A stretch of DNA of 6,538 nucleotides from an uncultured Acidimicrobiales bacterium (GTDB taxonomy: Bacteria > Actinomycetota > Acidimicrobiia > Acidimicrobiales > SZUA-35), in contig CALLIQ010000524.1 of NCBI GenBank assembly GCA_938008925.1, forward strand, positions 1 through 6,538. The letters are read 5' to 3'. Below the pieces are notes generated by a model that was not told where the DNA came from, made no database searches, and saw only the letters and a program-made list of their open reading frames with translations. The number at the start of each line of letters is the position of its first letter. The first letter of the stretch is position 1. Both the position numbers and the translations under genes were made by a program. This document shows positions 1 through 6,140 of this stretch, piece by piece.

Positions 1-1625
1 TACTCGTTGACGACCCGATCCGGGCCGAGTACTTCGATCGCTCGGGTTTCGAGCACGGTGGCTTCTTCGGCCGTCACCGGCCCTTGGAGATAGAGCAGTC
101 CTTCGGACGCTCGATAGATGGCGCCGCGCTCGGGAAGCTCGTTGAGTGGCACGAGCGCTTCGGTCTCGGCTGCATCCTCCGTGCCCTGGGCCGCTGCTTC
201 GGATGACGGTTCAGGCTCGGGTGAAGGCTCCGGCGTCATCGTCGGCTCGGGCGTTGGTGCTGGCGTCGTCGTCGGCGCAGGCGTCTCGGGCGTCGGCACA
301 GCGGTCGGCTCTACTGGCTCTGCAGTCGCTGAGGCGGCGCTGACATCGGTCGAGGATTCGGCTGCCAGGACCTCGTCTGGTTCCGCAGCCTCGGCCGGGA
401 CCGTCGGCGTCGGCTCGACAGCTTCGTCGTCGGTCCCACCGAAGAAGAGAAAGGCGAGCAAGCCGAAGCCGATGAGGGCAACTAACCCGAGGGCCATCAC
501 GAGCGGTCGGACTGCCGCTGCGCTCTCGTCGTCGTCATCTTCGGCGGCGACGGTTGGCGTGGTGTCGAGGGCGACCGGCTCCGCGGGCACGATGGCCGGC
601 ATCTCGACCGGCGGCTGATCATGCAGGCTCTCGGTCGCACCAAGGTCGGTCGCGTCGCCGAGATCGGTCGAATCGGCCACGTCCGTCGCATCGGCCAGAT
701 CGGCGTTGTCGGCCAGATCGGCCGCACGAAGGTCGGTCGCGTCGCCGAGGTCGGTCTCGTCTTCGACCGCGGGCTCGGCGCTGGCGGCAGGCACAGCCTC
801 GGCCGCGATGTCGTCGGCCGCGATGTCGTCTGTCGCAATGTCATCTGGCGCAATCTCATCGGCTGCTGCGGCATCGCTGGACGGAGCGTCGGGGTCAGCG
901 TCGTCGGTCTCGAAGACGTGAAACTCGGGCACTGCCGTCACTGCGGCGACGGCGGTTGACGCAGCCGCAACCTCGAACACGTCGAGCCCAGCGGTCTCTC
1001 CATCGATCGTCGCCTCTGGTCCGGCGACCTCGGGATCGGCGACCTCGGGATCGGCGACCTCGATGACCTCAGACTCTGCCGTCGATGGTTCGGCGACCTC
1101 GGGCTCTGCTGTGTCCGGGTCGGGCACCCAGATAGCGACGTGCTCGTCGGTAGACCGTTCGGCACTGAAGCCCAAGCCCAGGCGCGCCAGCGCCGCGCCA
1201 ACGGCCGGCGCGAGGTCGGCGATCTCGAGCCGGTCATGAGCGGCCAAGAGTCCCTTGGGGACAGGGCAGTCAATGAAACCGGTGAGCTCCTCGGGAGCGT
1301 TTCGTCCGATGGCTCGTTCCCGGGCCCGTACCACCGGCTCAAAATCGACGTTGTGCAGCCCGAGCTCGGCGAGTCGTGACAGCACGTCGTTCAATGCTCG
1401 CTCGTCGGTCTGGGCCGAATCGACGAGGTTGATAGGGGTGTCCGCAGCGACGTCGAGCGCAGCGATCAGCTGGCCGACGCTCTTGCCGATCTGGCGGTCA
1501 TCGGTCGGACGCGCAACCGCGGCGTAACCGGTGACATTGGCTCGTTCATCGACGGCGCTGAGCTGGATGACACGCAGTTCTAAAGCCGCGGTTTCAATCC
1601 CCAGAGCGGTTGAAGGAAATGCCAC
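1..1625 (-). CDS. Bitopic membrane protein: N-terminal globular domain, acidic repeats, TM helix, PT-rich linker, BON/OmpA-like start (C-terminus missing)
   Basis: This frame is open for 541 codons from a GTG at 1623-1625 to the window edge; an in-frame TAG four codons upstream makes that GTG the first possible start. Its Shine-Dalgarno is weak. Residues 1-160 form a globular-looking domain beginning with a strand-like ALGIETAALELRVIQL, faintly reminiscent of actin-like/PilM N-termini, but no nucleotide-binding motif is convincing. Residues 168-365 are low-complexity and acidic with short tandem repeats. A single hydrophobic helix lies at about 374-396, after an Arg and an acidic DDDDE stretch. 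Residues 400-480 are a Pro/Thr/Glu linker typical of an exported spacer. The last 40 residues (GAIYRSSEGLLYLQGPVTAE and on, with VLGPDRVVNE) resemble the BON-type repeats of mycobacterial ArfA-like and actinobacterial OmpA-family proteins. I infer a cytoplasmic N-terminus and an extracytoplasmic, possibly peptidoglycan-binding C-terminus; an OmpA domain would lie beyond the window. The reading frame and topology are solid, the family is inferred. Confidence 0.82.
   Translation of the reverse strand, partial: MAFPSTALGIETAALELRVIQLSAVDERANVTGYAAVARPTDDRQIGKSVGQLIAALDVAADTPINLVDSAQTDERALNDVLSRLAELGLHNVDFEPVVRARERAIGRNAPEELTGFIDCPVPKGLLAAHDRLEIADLAPAVGAALARLGLGFSAERSTDEHVAIWVPDPDTAEPEVAEPSTAESEVIEVADPEVADPEVAGPEATIDGETAGLDVFEVAAASTAVAAVTAVPEFHVFETDDADPDAPSSDAAAADEIAPDDIATDDIAADDIAAEAVPAASAEPAVEDETDLGDATDLRAADLADNADLADATDVADSTDLGDATDLGATESLHDQPPVEMPAIVPAEPVALDTTPTVAAEDDDDESAAAVRPLVMALGLVALIGFGLLAFLFFGGTDDEAVEPTPTVPAEAAEPDEVLAAESSTDVSAASATAEPVEPTAVPTPETPAPTTTPAPTPEPTMTPEPSPEPEPSSEAAAQGTEDAAETEALVPLNELPERGAIYRASEGLLYLQGPVTAEEATVLETRAIEVLGPDRVVNE
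639..761 (-). repeat. In-frame hexapeptide-type repeats with a 21-bp exact direct repeat
   Basis: Within the acidic region of the left-edge protein (about residues 289-330) the frame encodes degenerate six-residue units of the type (A/S)TDLGD, ATDLRA, NADLAD, ATDVAD. At DNA level, 642-662 and 729-749 are identical over 21 bp and lie 87 bp apart; a shorter cagatcggc repeat sits between them (696-704 and 714-722). Spacing is a multiple of three throughout, so changes in unit number would keep the frame. The Asp-Leu periodicity recalls pentapeptide repeats, but the period is six, so I do not call that fold. Confidence 0.75.
804..863 (-). repeat. Four tandem 15-bp units encoding DDIA(A/T/P) pentapeptides
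   Basis: Four adjacent 15-bp units (804-818, 819-833, 834-848, 849-863) read on the plus strand as variants of cgcgatgtcgtcggc. They encode DEIAP-DDIAT-DDIAA-DDIAA in the cytoplasmic acidic region of the left-edge protein. Unit length is a multiple of three. The two units at 804-833 are closest to each other and the two at 834-863 are more diverged, as expected for an older tandem expansion. Confidence 0.75.
1023..1064 (-). repeat. Tandem 15-bp units encoding VADPE pentapeptides
   Basis: The 15-mer ggcgacctcgggatc occurs at 1023-1037 and again, identically, at 1038-1052, followed by a diverged third copy from 1053. A partial copy (ggcgacctcggg) recurs at 1092-1103. On the coding strand this gives VADPEVADPEVAGPE, early in the acidic linker of the left-edge protein. 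The exact identity of the two units suggests recent duplication. Confidence 0.75.
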
Positions 1626-1665
1626 GCCGAGAAACTACTGGCCCGCTCCCGTGCCGGGGTGTGAT

Positions 1666-1677
1666 CAACCGCGGTTG
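1666..1677. promoter_or_regulatory. Perfect 12-bp palindrome CAACCGCGGTTG between two genes
   Basis: The sequence caaccgcggttg is its own reverse complement. It lies in the 54-nt gap just past the stop of the enoyl-CoA hydratase-like gene and 40 bp upstream of the GTG of the left-edge gene. A symmetric 12-mer in this position could be an operator for a dimeric regulator. It could also form a small hairpin (CAAC/GTTG around CGCG), but there is no U-tract for a terminator. The symmetry is seen; the function is inferred. Confidence 0.4.
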
Positions 1678-1679
1678 TA

Positions 1680-2462
1680 TCAAAGCTGGCCGCGTCCGCG
1701 CTCCATGATTCCAGCCCGCCTCGCCTCGACGTCGCTGCCTGGCTTCGTGCGTTGGGCGAACTCGATCGAGCCAGCGCCCTCAAGCTCCCAGGCTGCATCG
1801 AGGGCTGCAGCTTCTTGTTCCTTGTACGTCGCAAGCATGCGACGGACACCCATCTGGTCGTTGTCGACCATGTCGGCAGCGAGACCCAACACCGTGGGCA
1901 TCAACTCGTCGTGTGGCACCACCCGATTGACGAGGCCCCAGGTACGTGCCTGCTCTGCGTGCACGAAGTTGCCCGTGAGCGAGATTTCGCGAGCACGGGT
2001 GCGGCCGACGGCATCGGTGAGCAGCGCAGTCAGTCCCCAGCCGGGCATGACACCGACGCGGGCGTGGGTGTCGGCAAAGGCGGCGTGTTCCGAGGCGATC
2101 AGGAAGTCGCAGTTGAGAGCGAGTTCGAAGCCGCCGGTAATGGCGACGCCGTTGATCGCGCCGATCAGCGGCTTGGTGCGCGCTGGGAATGGGGGAGTGC
2201 TGCCGGTTGGCGTGTCGCTGACGAACGTGCTCGGCTCGGCGCCCAGCAGCTTCAGGTCGAGACCGGCGCAGAACGCTGGATCGGCGCCCGTGAGCACGAT
2301 CACGTCGACGCCGTCATCGGCGTCGACCGCGGTCATCGAGGAACGCAACGCTCGGCGCATCGCCGGGTTGATCGCATTCCGCGCCTCGGGGCGTTCCATG
2401 GTGAGCACGGCGACGCGATCACGGATGGCGATGCTGACGGGATGGTCGGGGGTGGCCTCCAT
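1680..2462 (-). CDS. Enoyl-CoA hydratase/isomerase (crotonase) family protein
   Basis: This 260-residue protein has the usual crotonase length. Landmarks in order: an N-terminal strand pair ending TMERPEARNAINPAMR (about 21-36), the first oxyanion-hole segment AFCAGLDLKLL (63-73), and the second, NGVAITGGFELALNCD (104-119), which includes the catalytic-type Glu113. The segment FADTHARVGVMPGWG (129-143) follows. In classical hydratases the second catalytic Glu sits in this last segment; here the matching residue is His133. The fold and CoA thioester binding are secure, but hydration of 2-enoyl-CoA is not. The FADTHARVG form is one I recall from actinobacterial EchA-type paralogues. The start is set at the ATG at 2460-2462, because the same frame continues upstream to 2627 only across the neighbouring small gene with no family-like residues. 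An AGGG lies about 10 nt before this ATG. The gene follows the zinc-ribbon gene by 25 nt. Likely cytoplasmic, in fatty acid or other acyl-CoA metabolism. Confidence 0.93.
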   Translation of the reverse strand: MEATPDHPVSIAIRDRVAVLTMERPEARNAINPAMRRALRSSMTAVDADDGVDVIVLTGADPAFCAGLDLKLLGAEPSTFVSDTPTGSTPPFPARTKPLIGAINGVAITGGFELALNCDFLIASEHAAFADTHARVGVMPGWGLTALLTDAVGRTRAREISLTGNFVHAEQARTWGLVNRVVPHDELMPTVLGLAADMVDNDQMGVRRMLATYKEQEAAALDAAWELEGAGSIEFAQRTKPGSDVEARRAGIMERGRGQL

Positions 2463-2487
2463 GTTGGCGACCCTAGATGTCAGGCCG

Positions 2488-2682
2488 CTAGCGACGGTTG
2501 CCCAGATGCCACTTGCCGCACTCTTGGCAGGCATAGGCGCGGAGGTTGCGACGCCCACGTTCTGCCCGCAGCTTGCGGGCGACGTCCTCGGCTTCCTTCT
2601 TCGATGTGTGGGCTTGCTTGCCGTCACACGACTTCGCGTGACGAGCTCGTGCCTTCTTCAGTTTCCGCGGCGTCTTCGCCAT
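2488..2682 (-). CDS. Small Cys/His zinc-ribbon-like protein, 64 residues
   Basis: This is a very basic 64-residue protein (MAKTPRKLKKARARHAKSCD...). Cys19, Cys52, Cys55 and His59 (YACQECGKWHLG) give a plausible C-x32-C-x2-C-x3-H metal site. Between them lies an Ala/Glu/Lys helix (KKEAEDVARKLRAERGR). Small actinobacterial and phage proteins of this shape, ending in YxCxxCGxWHL, are familiar to me as uncharacterised; a nucleic-acid-binding role is plausible from the charge but unproven. It starts with ATG at 2680-2682 and has no clear Shine-Dalgarno. It lies 53 nt after the large membrane protein gene and 25 nt before the crotonase gene, so it may share their transcript. An antisense frame also covers this span, but the Cys/His spacing supports this one. 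Confidence 0.8.
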   Translation of the reverse strand: MAKTPRKLKKARARHAKSCDGKQAHTSKKEAEDVARKLRAERGRRNLRAYACQECGKWHLGNRR

Positions 2683-2735
2683 GGGTTCAGTCTGCCATCG
2701 CGAACCGGCCTGGGGGACGGCGGATGGGAGGAGAA

Positions 2736-5498
2736 TCAGCCTTCGAAGTCGGAGAGGCGAGACCAGTTGGTGTCGAGCCAGTCGATCGATGACGATGTCG
2801 TCGCAATGATCGTGTCACCACGAAGCCCGTAGCGCTCCCACGAGATCACGTCGCCTCCGTCGAACGAGAAGCTGATCGTGACGGTGTCTTCGCCCGGACC
2901 AACCTCGATTGCATCGAAGGTGAGGTCGGGGAAGTTGTCGCACGGAGCAGTCATCAGGGTCAGAGCGCGGAAGGCAGCGCGTGCACGCTCTTCGGATGGG
3001 TAGGGCGTGACGAGTGCGAGGTCGCCGAACTCGTCGCTATAGGCCCAGGTCGTGACGTCGGGATCATCGGGGCCGCACCCGTCGAAATAGCCGCCCTGCT
3101 GGTCGAACGAGAAGTCCGTGAACAGCCCGGCCACGGCGACCTCGACAAACCGGTCGGCGCGAGGGTCGCCCGTCGGTGGGAGCGGCTCGTCGGTCACAGG
3201 TGGATCCTCGAGCGGCGGTGGATCCTCTTCGATCGGTGGGTTGAAGCTCTCGACGGTGACGTCGAAGGTTGCGCCGGGAGCGCCCGTGATGACCGCAAAC
3301 GATCCGAATCCTGGATCGCCGAATTGCGACGAGTAGAAGGTGTCCGAAAGGACGATTCCGGGCGCATCCCACGAGTACACGGTCTCGTAGAAGGCGTCGC
3401 CGCTGAAGCTCCACGATTCGCTCGTGTCGAGCACCAGAATCTGTGGGCGCCCGTCTGCATCGATCGCACCCGAATAGCCGTCGACCACGTCGACCGCTGT
3501 GATGATGGGCTCTTCGAGCGTCACCGTTATCGGGCCGTTCGTTTCGAGCACGAGTGCAGGCATCGTCGGTTCGTCGTTGCCTTCGGTGTCATAAACGACC
3601 GCCCATTCGGTGGCTGCCGCCGAACGCGCCTCGAACTGGGCGTCTTCGTAGCCGAGGAAGGTGGCCGTTCCATTCGACTCGACTCGGGCCAACGCAATCT
3701 GCACGAGGTTGAAGTCGCCGACCTCTTGCCCGAGGCCCGCAAGGTCAAAGGCGACCCCGGCCTGACCGGAAACGGCGTCGGACGTGATGGTCTCGCCGCG
3801 AGCGACGATCGGTGCGTTCAGCGCGAGGAAGTCCTCGAGCCCATTTACCGGTGTCGCCGACTCGGCGAAGGTGTCCGCCAGGTCGAGGTCGGCGGCAGTG
3901 TCGGCGACTTGATCCATGTAGTAGCCCATCGATCCGAGTGGGTCGAAGAACCAGCGACCGTTGCGTTCGATGACGACGAGTCCCACGTGTTCGGGCACCA
4001 CGTCGCTCGGGTCGATCGACGTCTCGTCGAACTCGCGCAAGAGCTCATCGACCGCATCTTCGAGGCAGCCGCTGATTTCTTCACCGTCTTGTGAAGTGGC
4101 GCTTGCGCACCATGTCGTCGTGTCGAGGCCAAACGTGCCTTCGGCGAAGCGGCCACCGATCTGATCGATGGTCACGAGCGTGCGATCGTTCCAAGGCGTG
4201 GTGCCGAGCTCAAGGGTGTCGATGCTCAGATCGAGTTCTTGTGACGCCTCGACGATGTCTCGTTGGTCAACGTTGTCGTCGATGACCTGCTGGAAGTCGT
4301 GTAGGTACGGCATCGACATCGGGTCGGTGAGCGCGATCACTGCGTCGTAGTCGAGGCTCTCCATCGCCGTCATCATCTGACGCACGACGTCTTCGGGGGA
4401 CTCGCCGCCGCCGTCGCCTGAGTCGACGAGGGCGTAGGCCCGTCCGTAGTCGGGGCGGCCGAGATTCAGGCTCGGATCGTTCTGGACGTTCTCGAGGATC
4501 GAATAGCCGATCGAGATGTACCAGCTGCCGTCCTTCTCGACGGTGACGAGATCGAGATGGGCGTTGTCAACGAACCCGCTCTCGGAGCCTTGCTCGGGGG
4601 CGAAACCCCGGACGTCGAGTCCACCCAACTGGTCCCGAATGGTGAGGCTTGCGCCATCGACCGCGGCGAGATCGAGTGCGACGAGGTCCGCAGGCGGCCC
4701 GACGATCAGGGCCTCGTCGAAGCCGTCGTTCACACTGATGGTGACGTCAAGGCCTTCGATGCGGACCCGGGAGATGCGACCGCGGGGATCGAGCTCTTGC
4801 ACGTCGTAGGTGATGTCGTCACCGCCTGGGCCGCTGATCGCGACCGAGACTGCGTCGGAGAACTCTTCGATGAACGCGTCGAACTGCTCCGTCGCTGGCT
4901 CTGTCTCACCGGCGAAGCTCTCGAACTTGTCGACCGCTGGCGTGAAGCTGCCAACCCAACCGTCGAGCTCATCGGGGTCGAGGATCTCGGCGAACCCGAC
5001 GCTGTCGAGTTCGCGCATCGAGTCGATCATCTGTTGGACGGCCTGCTCAGGAGAGCCGGCACCGGTAGCGGTGCCGCCACCACCGAGCAGACGGAAGAGC
5101 AAGAAGCCGACGCCGACGATGAGCATGAGGGCGGCGATGCCAAGGAGTAGGCCGCGGCGACTCCGCTCGGGTTCGGCAGGTGGCGTCAGCGAGTCCGGAA
5201 GCATCGTCGCTGCCGGAGCGATCGTGGTCTCGGCGGCACGGGGAGGACTGGACGGGTACGTCGGAGAAGCCACCGGGCCGGGACGAGCGGGCTCGATGAT
5301 CGGAGCGTCGACGGCGGGAGGGATTGTCGGTGATGCTTCAGCTGACGGCACCGCAGCCTGAGGGAACGTCGAAGGCGGCGTTGGGGCAGCGGGCGGAGCT
5401 GGGGGAGCGGGCGCAATGTAGTCAGGGTGGAGCTCAGGCGCGTACCACTTGCCGTCTGATGCGATCCACCAACCGTCGCCTTGCGAAACGTCGCTCAC
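2736..5498 (-). CDS. Large bitopic membrane protein with duplicated extracytoplasmic domain and C-terminal PknH_C-like domain
   Basis: This 920-residue protein starts at GTG 5496-5498; an in-frame TAG two codons upstream excludes a longer form. Residues 8-27 (DGWWIASDGKWYAPELHPDY) form a Trp/Tyr-rich motif common at the N-terminus of Acidimicrobiia membrane proteins. A Pro/Ala-rich linker spans 28-110. ERSRRG then precedes one TM helix (about 116-138), which places the N-terminus in the cytoplasm. Outside, two related units follow. Unit 1 (149 to about 335) begins SPEQAVQQMIDSM and ends near HLDLVTVEKDGSWYISIGYS. Unit 2 (367 to about 535) begins SPEDVVRQMMTAM and ends near HVGLVVIERNGRWFFDPLGS. 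These look like NTF2/DUF4878-type lipoprotein domains. Residues 560-750 are beta-rich and unassigned, followed by a Pro/Glu linker (752-775). The C-terminal domain (776-920) resembles the PknH_C extracellular sensor fold. The protein has only four Cys (464/478 and 808/853), consistent with one disulfide in unit 2 and one in the last domain. Its ligand and function are unknown. Confidence 0.93.
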   Translation of the reverse strand: MSDVSQGDGWWIASDGKWYAPELHPDYIAPAPPAPPAAPTPPSTFPQAAVPSAEASPTIPPAVDAPIIEPARPGPVASPTYPSSPPRAAETTIAPAATMLPDSLTPPAEPERSRRGLLLGIAALMLIVGVGFLLFRLLGGGGTATGAGSPEQAVQQMIDSMRELDSVGFAEILDPDELDGWVGSFTPAVDKFESFAGETEPATEQFDAFIEEFSDAVSVAISGPGGDDITYDVQELDPRGRISRVRIEGLDVTISVNDGFDEALIVGPPADLVALDLAAVDGASLTIRDQLGGLDVRGFAPEQGSESGFVDNAHLDLVTVEKDGSWYISIGYSILENVQNDPSLNLGRPDYGRAYALVDSGDGGGESPEDVVRQMMTAMESLDYDAVIALTDPMSMPYLHDFQQVIDDNVDQRDIVEASQELDLSIDTLELGTTPWNDRTLVTIDQIGGRFAEGTFGLDTTTWCASATSQDGEEISGCLEDAVDELLREFDETSIDPSDVVPEHVGLVVIERNGRWFFDPLGSMGYYMDQVADTAADLDLADTFAESATPVNGLEDFLALNAPIVARGETITSDAVSGQAGVAFDLAGLGQEVGDFNLVQIALARVESNGTATFLGYEDAQFEARSAAATEWAVVYDTEGNDEPTMPALVLETNGPITVTLEEPIITAVDVVDGYSGAIDADGRPQILVLDTSESWSFSGDAFYETVYSWDAPGIVLSDTFYSSQFGDPGFGSFAVITGAPGATFDVTVESFNPPIEEDPPPLEDPPVTDEPLPPTGDPRADRFVEVAVAGLFTDFSFDQQGGYFDGCGPDDPDVTTWAYSDEFGDLALVTPYPSEERARAAFRALTLMTAPCDNFPDLTFDAIEVGPGEDTVTISFSFDGGDVISWERYGLRGDTIIATTSSSIDWLDTNWSRLSDFEG

Positions 5499-5503
5499 GT
5501 CCT

Positions 5504-5509
5504 ACCTCT
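5504..5509 (-). promoter_or_regulatory. Ribosome binding site AGAGGT of the 920-residue protein
   Basis: On the minus strand AGAGGT ends 5 nt before the GTG at 5498-5496. It is the clearest Shine-Dalgarno in the window and supports the GTG start. Confidence 0.7.
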
Positions 5510-5530
5510 TCTTTTCATCGCCGCGTCTTC

Positions 5531-5541
5531 TACCTTAGGTA
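5531..5541. promoter_or_regulatory. 11-bp inverted repeat TACCTTAGGTA upstream of the 920-residue protein
   Basis: TACCT and AGGTA flank a single central T, 32 bp upstream of the GTG start. This is one of the few AT-rich spots in the region. It could be an operator half-site pair or part of a -10 region, but no convincing -35 box at the right distance is visible. Confidence 0.25.
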
Positions 5542-5549
5542 TGTCGACA

Positions 5550-5593
5550 ATCGTGCCAGCGGCTTGAGGCACTTGCGATGGGGAGCAGTCCCC
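5550..5593 (-). other. Two small adjacent hairpins in the 125-nt intergenic gap
   Basis: GGGGA (5580-5584) and TCCCC (5589-5593) form a 5-bp stem around GCAG. Next to it, ATCGTGCC (5550-5557) pairs with GGCAC (5568-5572) and GAT (5577-5579), leaving a 4-nt bulge. Read on the minus strand both lie after the stop of the four-helix membrane protein gene. No U-run follows either, so they are at best a weak terminator or leader structure. Confidence 0.25.
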
Positions 5594-5623
5594 CGGCTCA
5601 GGCCGACAGGCTGGGTCGTCCGA

Positions 5624-6061
5624 TCAGGGCTGGGTGCCGAGTAGTCCGGCACGAGGGCGCGAACACGCCCAACCGACGGCGACAACGCCAGCGGTGGCGA
5701 CGATCGGGCCAAGCAGTTTCACGTTGAGGACGTTCCAGTTCGAGCCGGCCCAAATGAAGAGCCACCACATTGCGAGCGCGAGCACCGTGCTGGCGATGCC
5801 CGCGACGCGAACGGAGCGGCGGCCGCGCACGAACGTCGTCGCCCACGCGACGACCACCAGAAACGCCGGGGCGTACCACCATCGACCCACCCACGCGATC
5901 ACGTCCGGAAGCACGCCATCGGCGAGTCCGATGAAGGTGTCCGCCGTGTTGAAGCCCGATCGGTTCCGCCCGCCGATCCGAGCCCACGGCAAGAACGCCC
6001 CGACCGCGGTGATGACGAGTCCCAAAGACGCGGTCACCACTGTGCGCTCGTCGGAGGTCAT
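5624..6061 (-). CDS. Four-helix integral membrane protein of unknown function
   Basis: From the ATG at 6059-6061 this is a 145-residue protein with four hydrophobic segments: about 8-25 (containing the GAFLPWARIGG turn), 62-78, 84-104 and 115-133. Arg-rich turns (FVRGRRSVR, about 77-85) and an exported-looking loop (residues 26-60) fit an even-numbered helix topology. The GAFLPW-type motif after helix 1 is common in small actinobacterial membrane proteins that I know only as uncharacterised. The frame is open further upstream to a TTG at 6146-6148 and another ATG at 6110-6112. The extra 29 residues do not look like part of the fold, and no candidate start has a good Shine-Dalgarno, so the exact start is uncertain. 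The gene lies 125 nt before the large bitopic protein and diverges from the secreted protein gene on the right. Confidence 0.82.
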   Translation of the reverse strand: MTSDERTVVTASLGLVITAVGAFLPWARIGGRNRSGFNTADTFIGLADGVLPDVIAWVGRWWYAPAFLVVVAWATTFVRGRRSVRVAGIASTVLALAMWWLFIWAGSNWNVLNVKLLGPIVATAGVVAVGWACSRPRAGLLGTQP

Positions 6062-6140
6062 CCGGAAAGGATGCCCGCGTGGGGCCGTGTGCAGCGAGTC
6101 CAACACCGTCATCGAGCTGATGAGTCGCCGAGCCCATTGG

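Noticed and set aside
118..618. Plus-strand frame rich in Ser/Gly/Val/Ala
   Set aside because: It is the shadow of the acidic, Pro/Thr-rich minus-strand frame, whose TM helix and BON-like segment are convincing.
639..1064. Tandem repeats considered as a CRISPR array or pentapeptide-repeat fold
   Set aside because: Units are 15-18 bp, adjacent without spacers, and translate in frame inside one protein. The coding period is five or six with Asp/Ala-rich units that do not fit the A(D/N)LXX fold pattern cleanly.
2463..2627. N-terminal extension of the crotonase gene to an upstream start at 2627
   Set aside because: The extra 55 residues overlap the zinc-ribbon gene in another frame, look like random GC-rich translation and would exceed the normal family length of about 260.
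1531..2832. Long open frame on the plus strand (433 codons)
   Set aside because: It is antisense to the crotonase and zinc-ribbon genes. Its translation is Ser/Arg/Ala-rich without family motifs, as expected from GC-rich antisense, while the minus strand shows clear crotonase motifs.
5580..5593. GGGGA-GCAG-TCCCC hairpin as a Rho-independent terminator
   Set aside because: The stem is only 5 bp and there is no U-tract on either strand; listed only as a weak structure.
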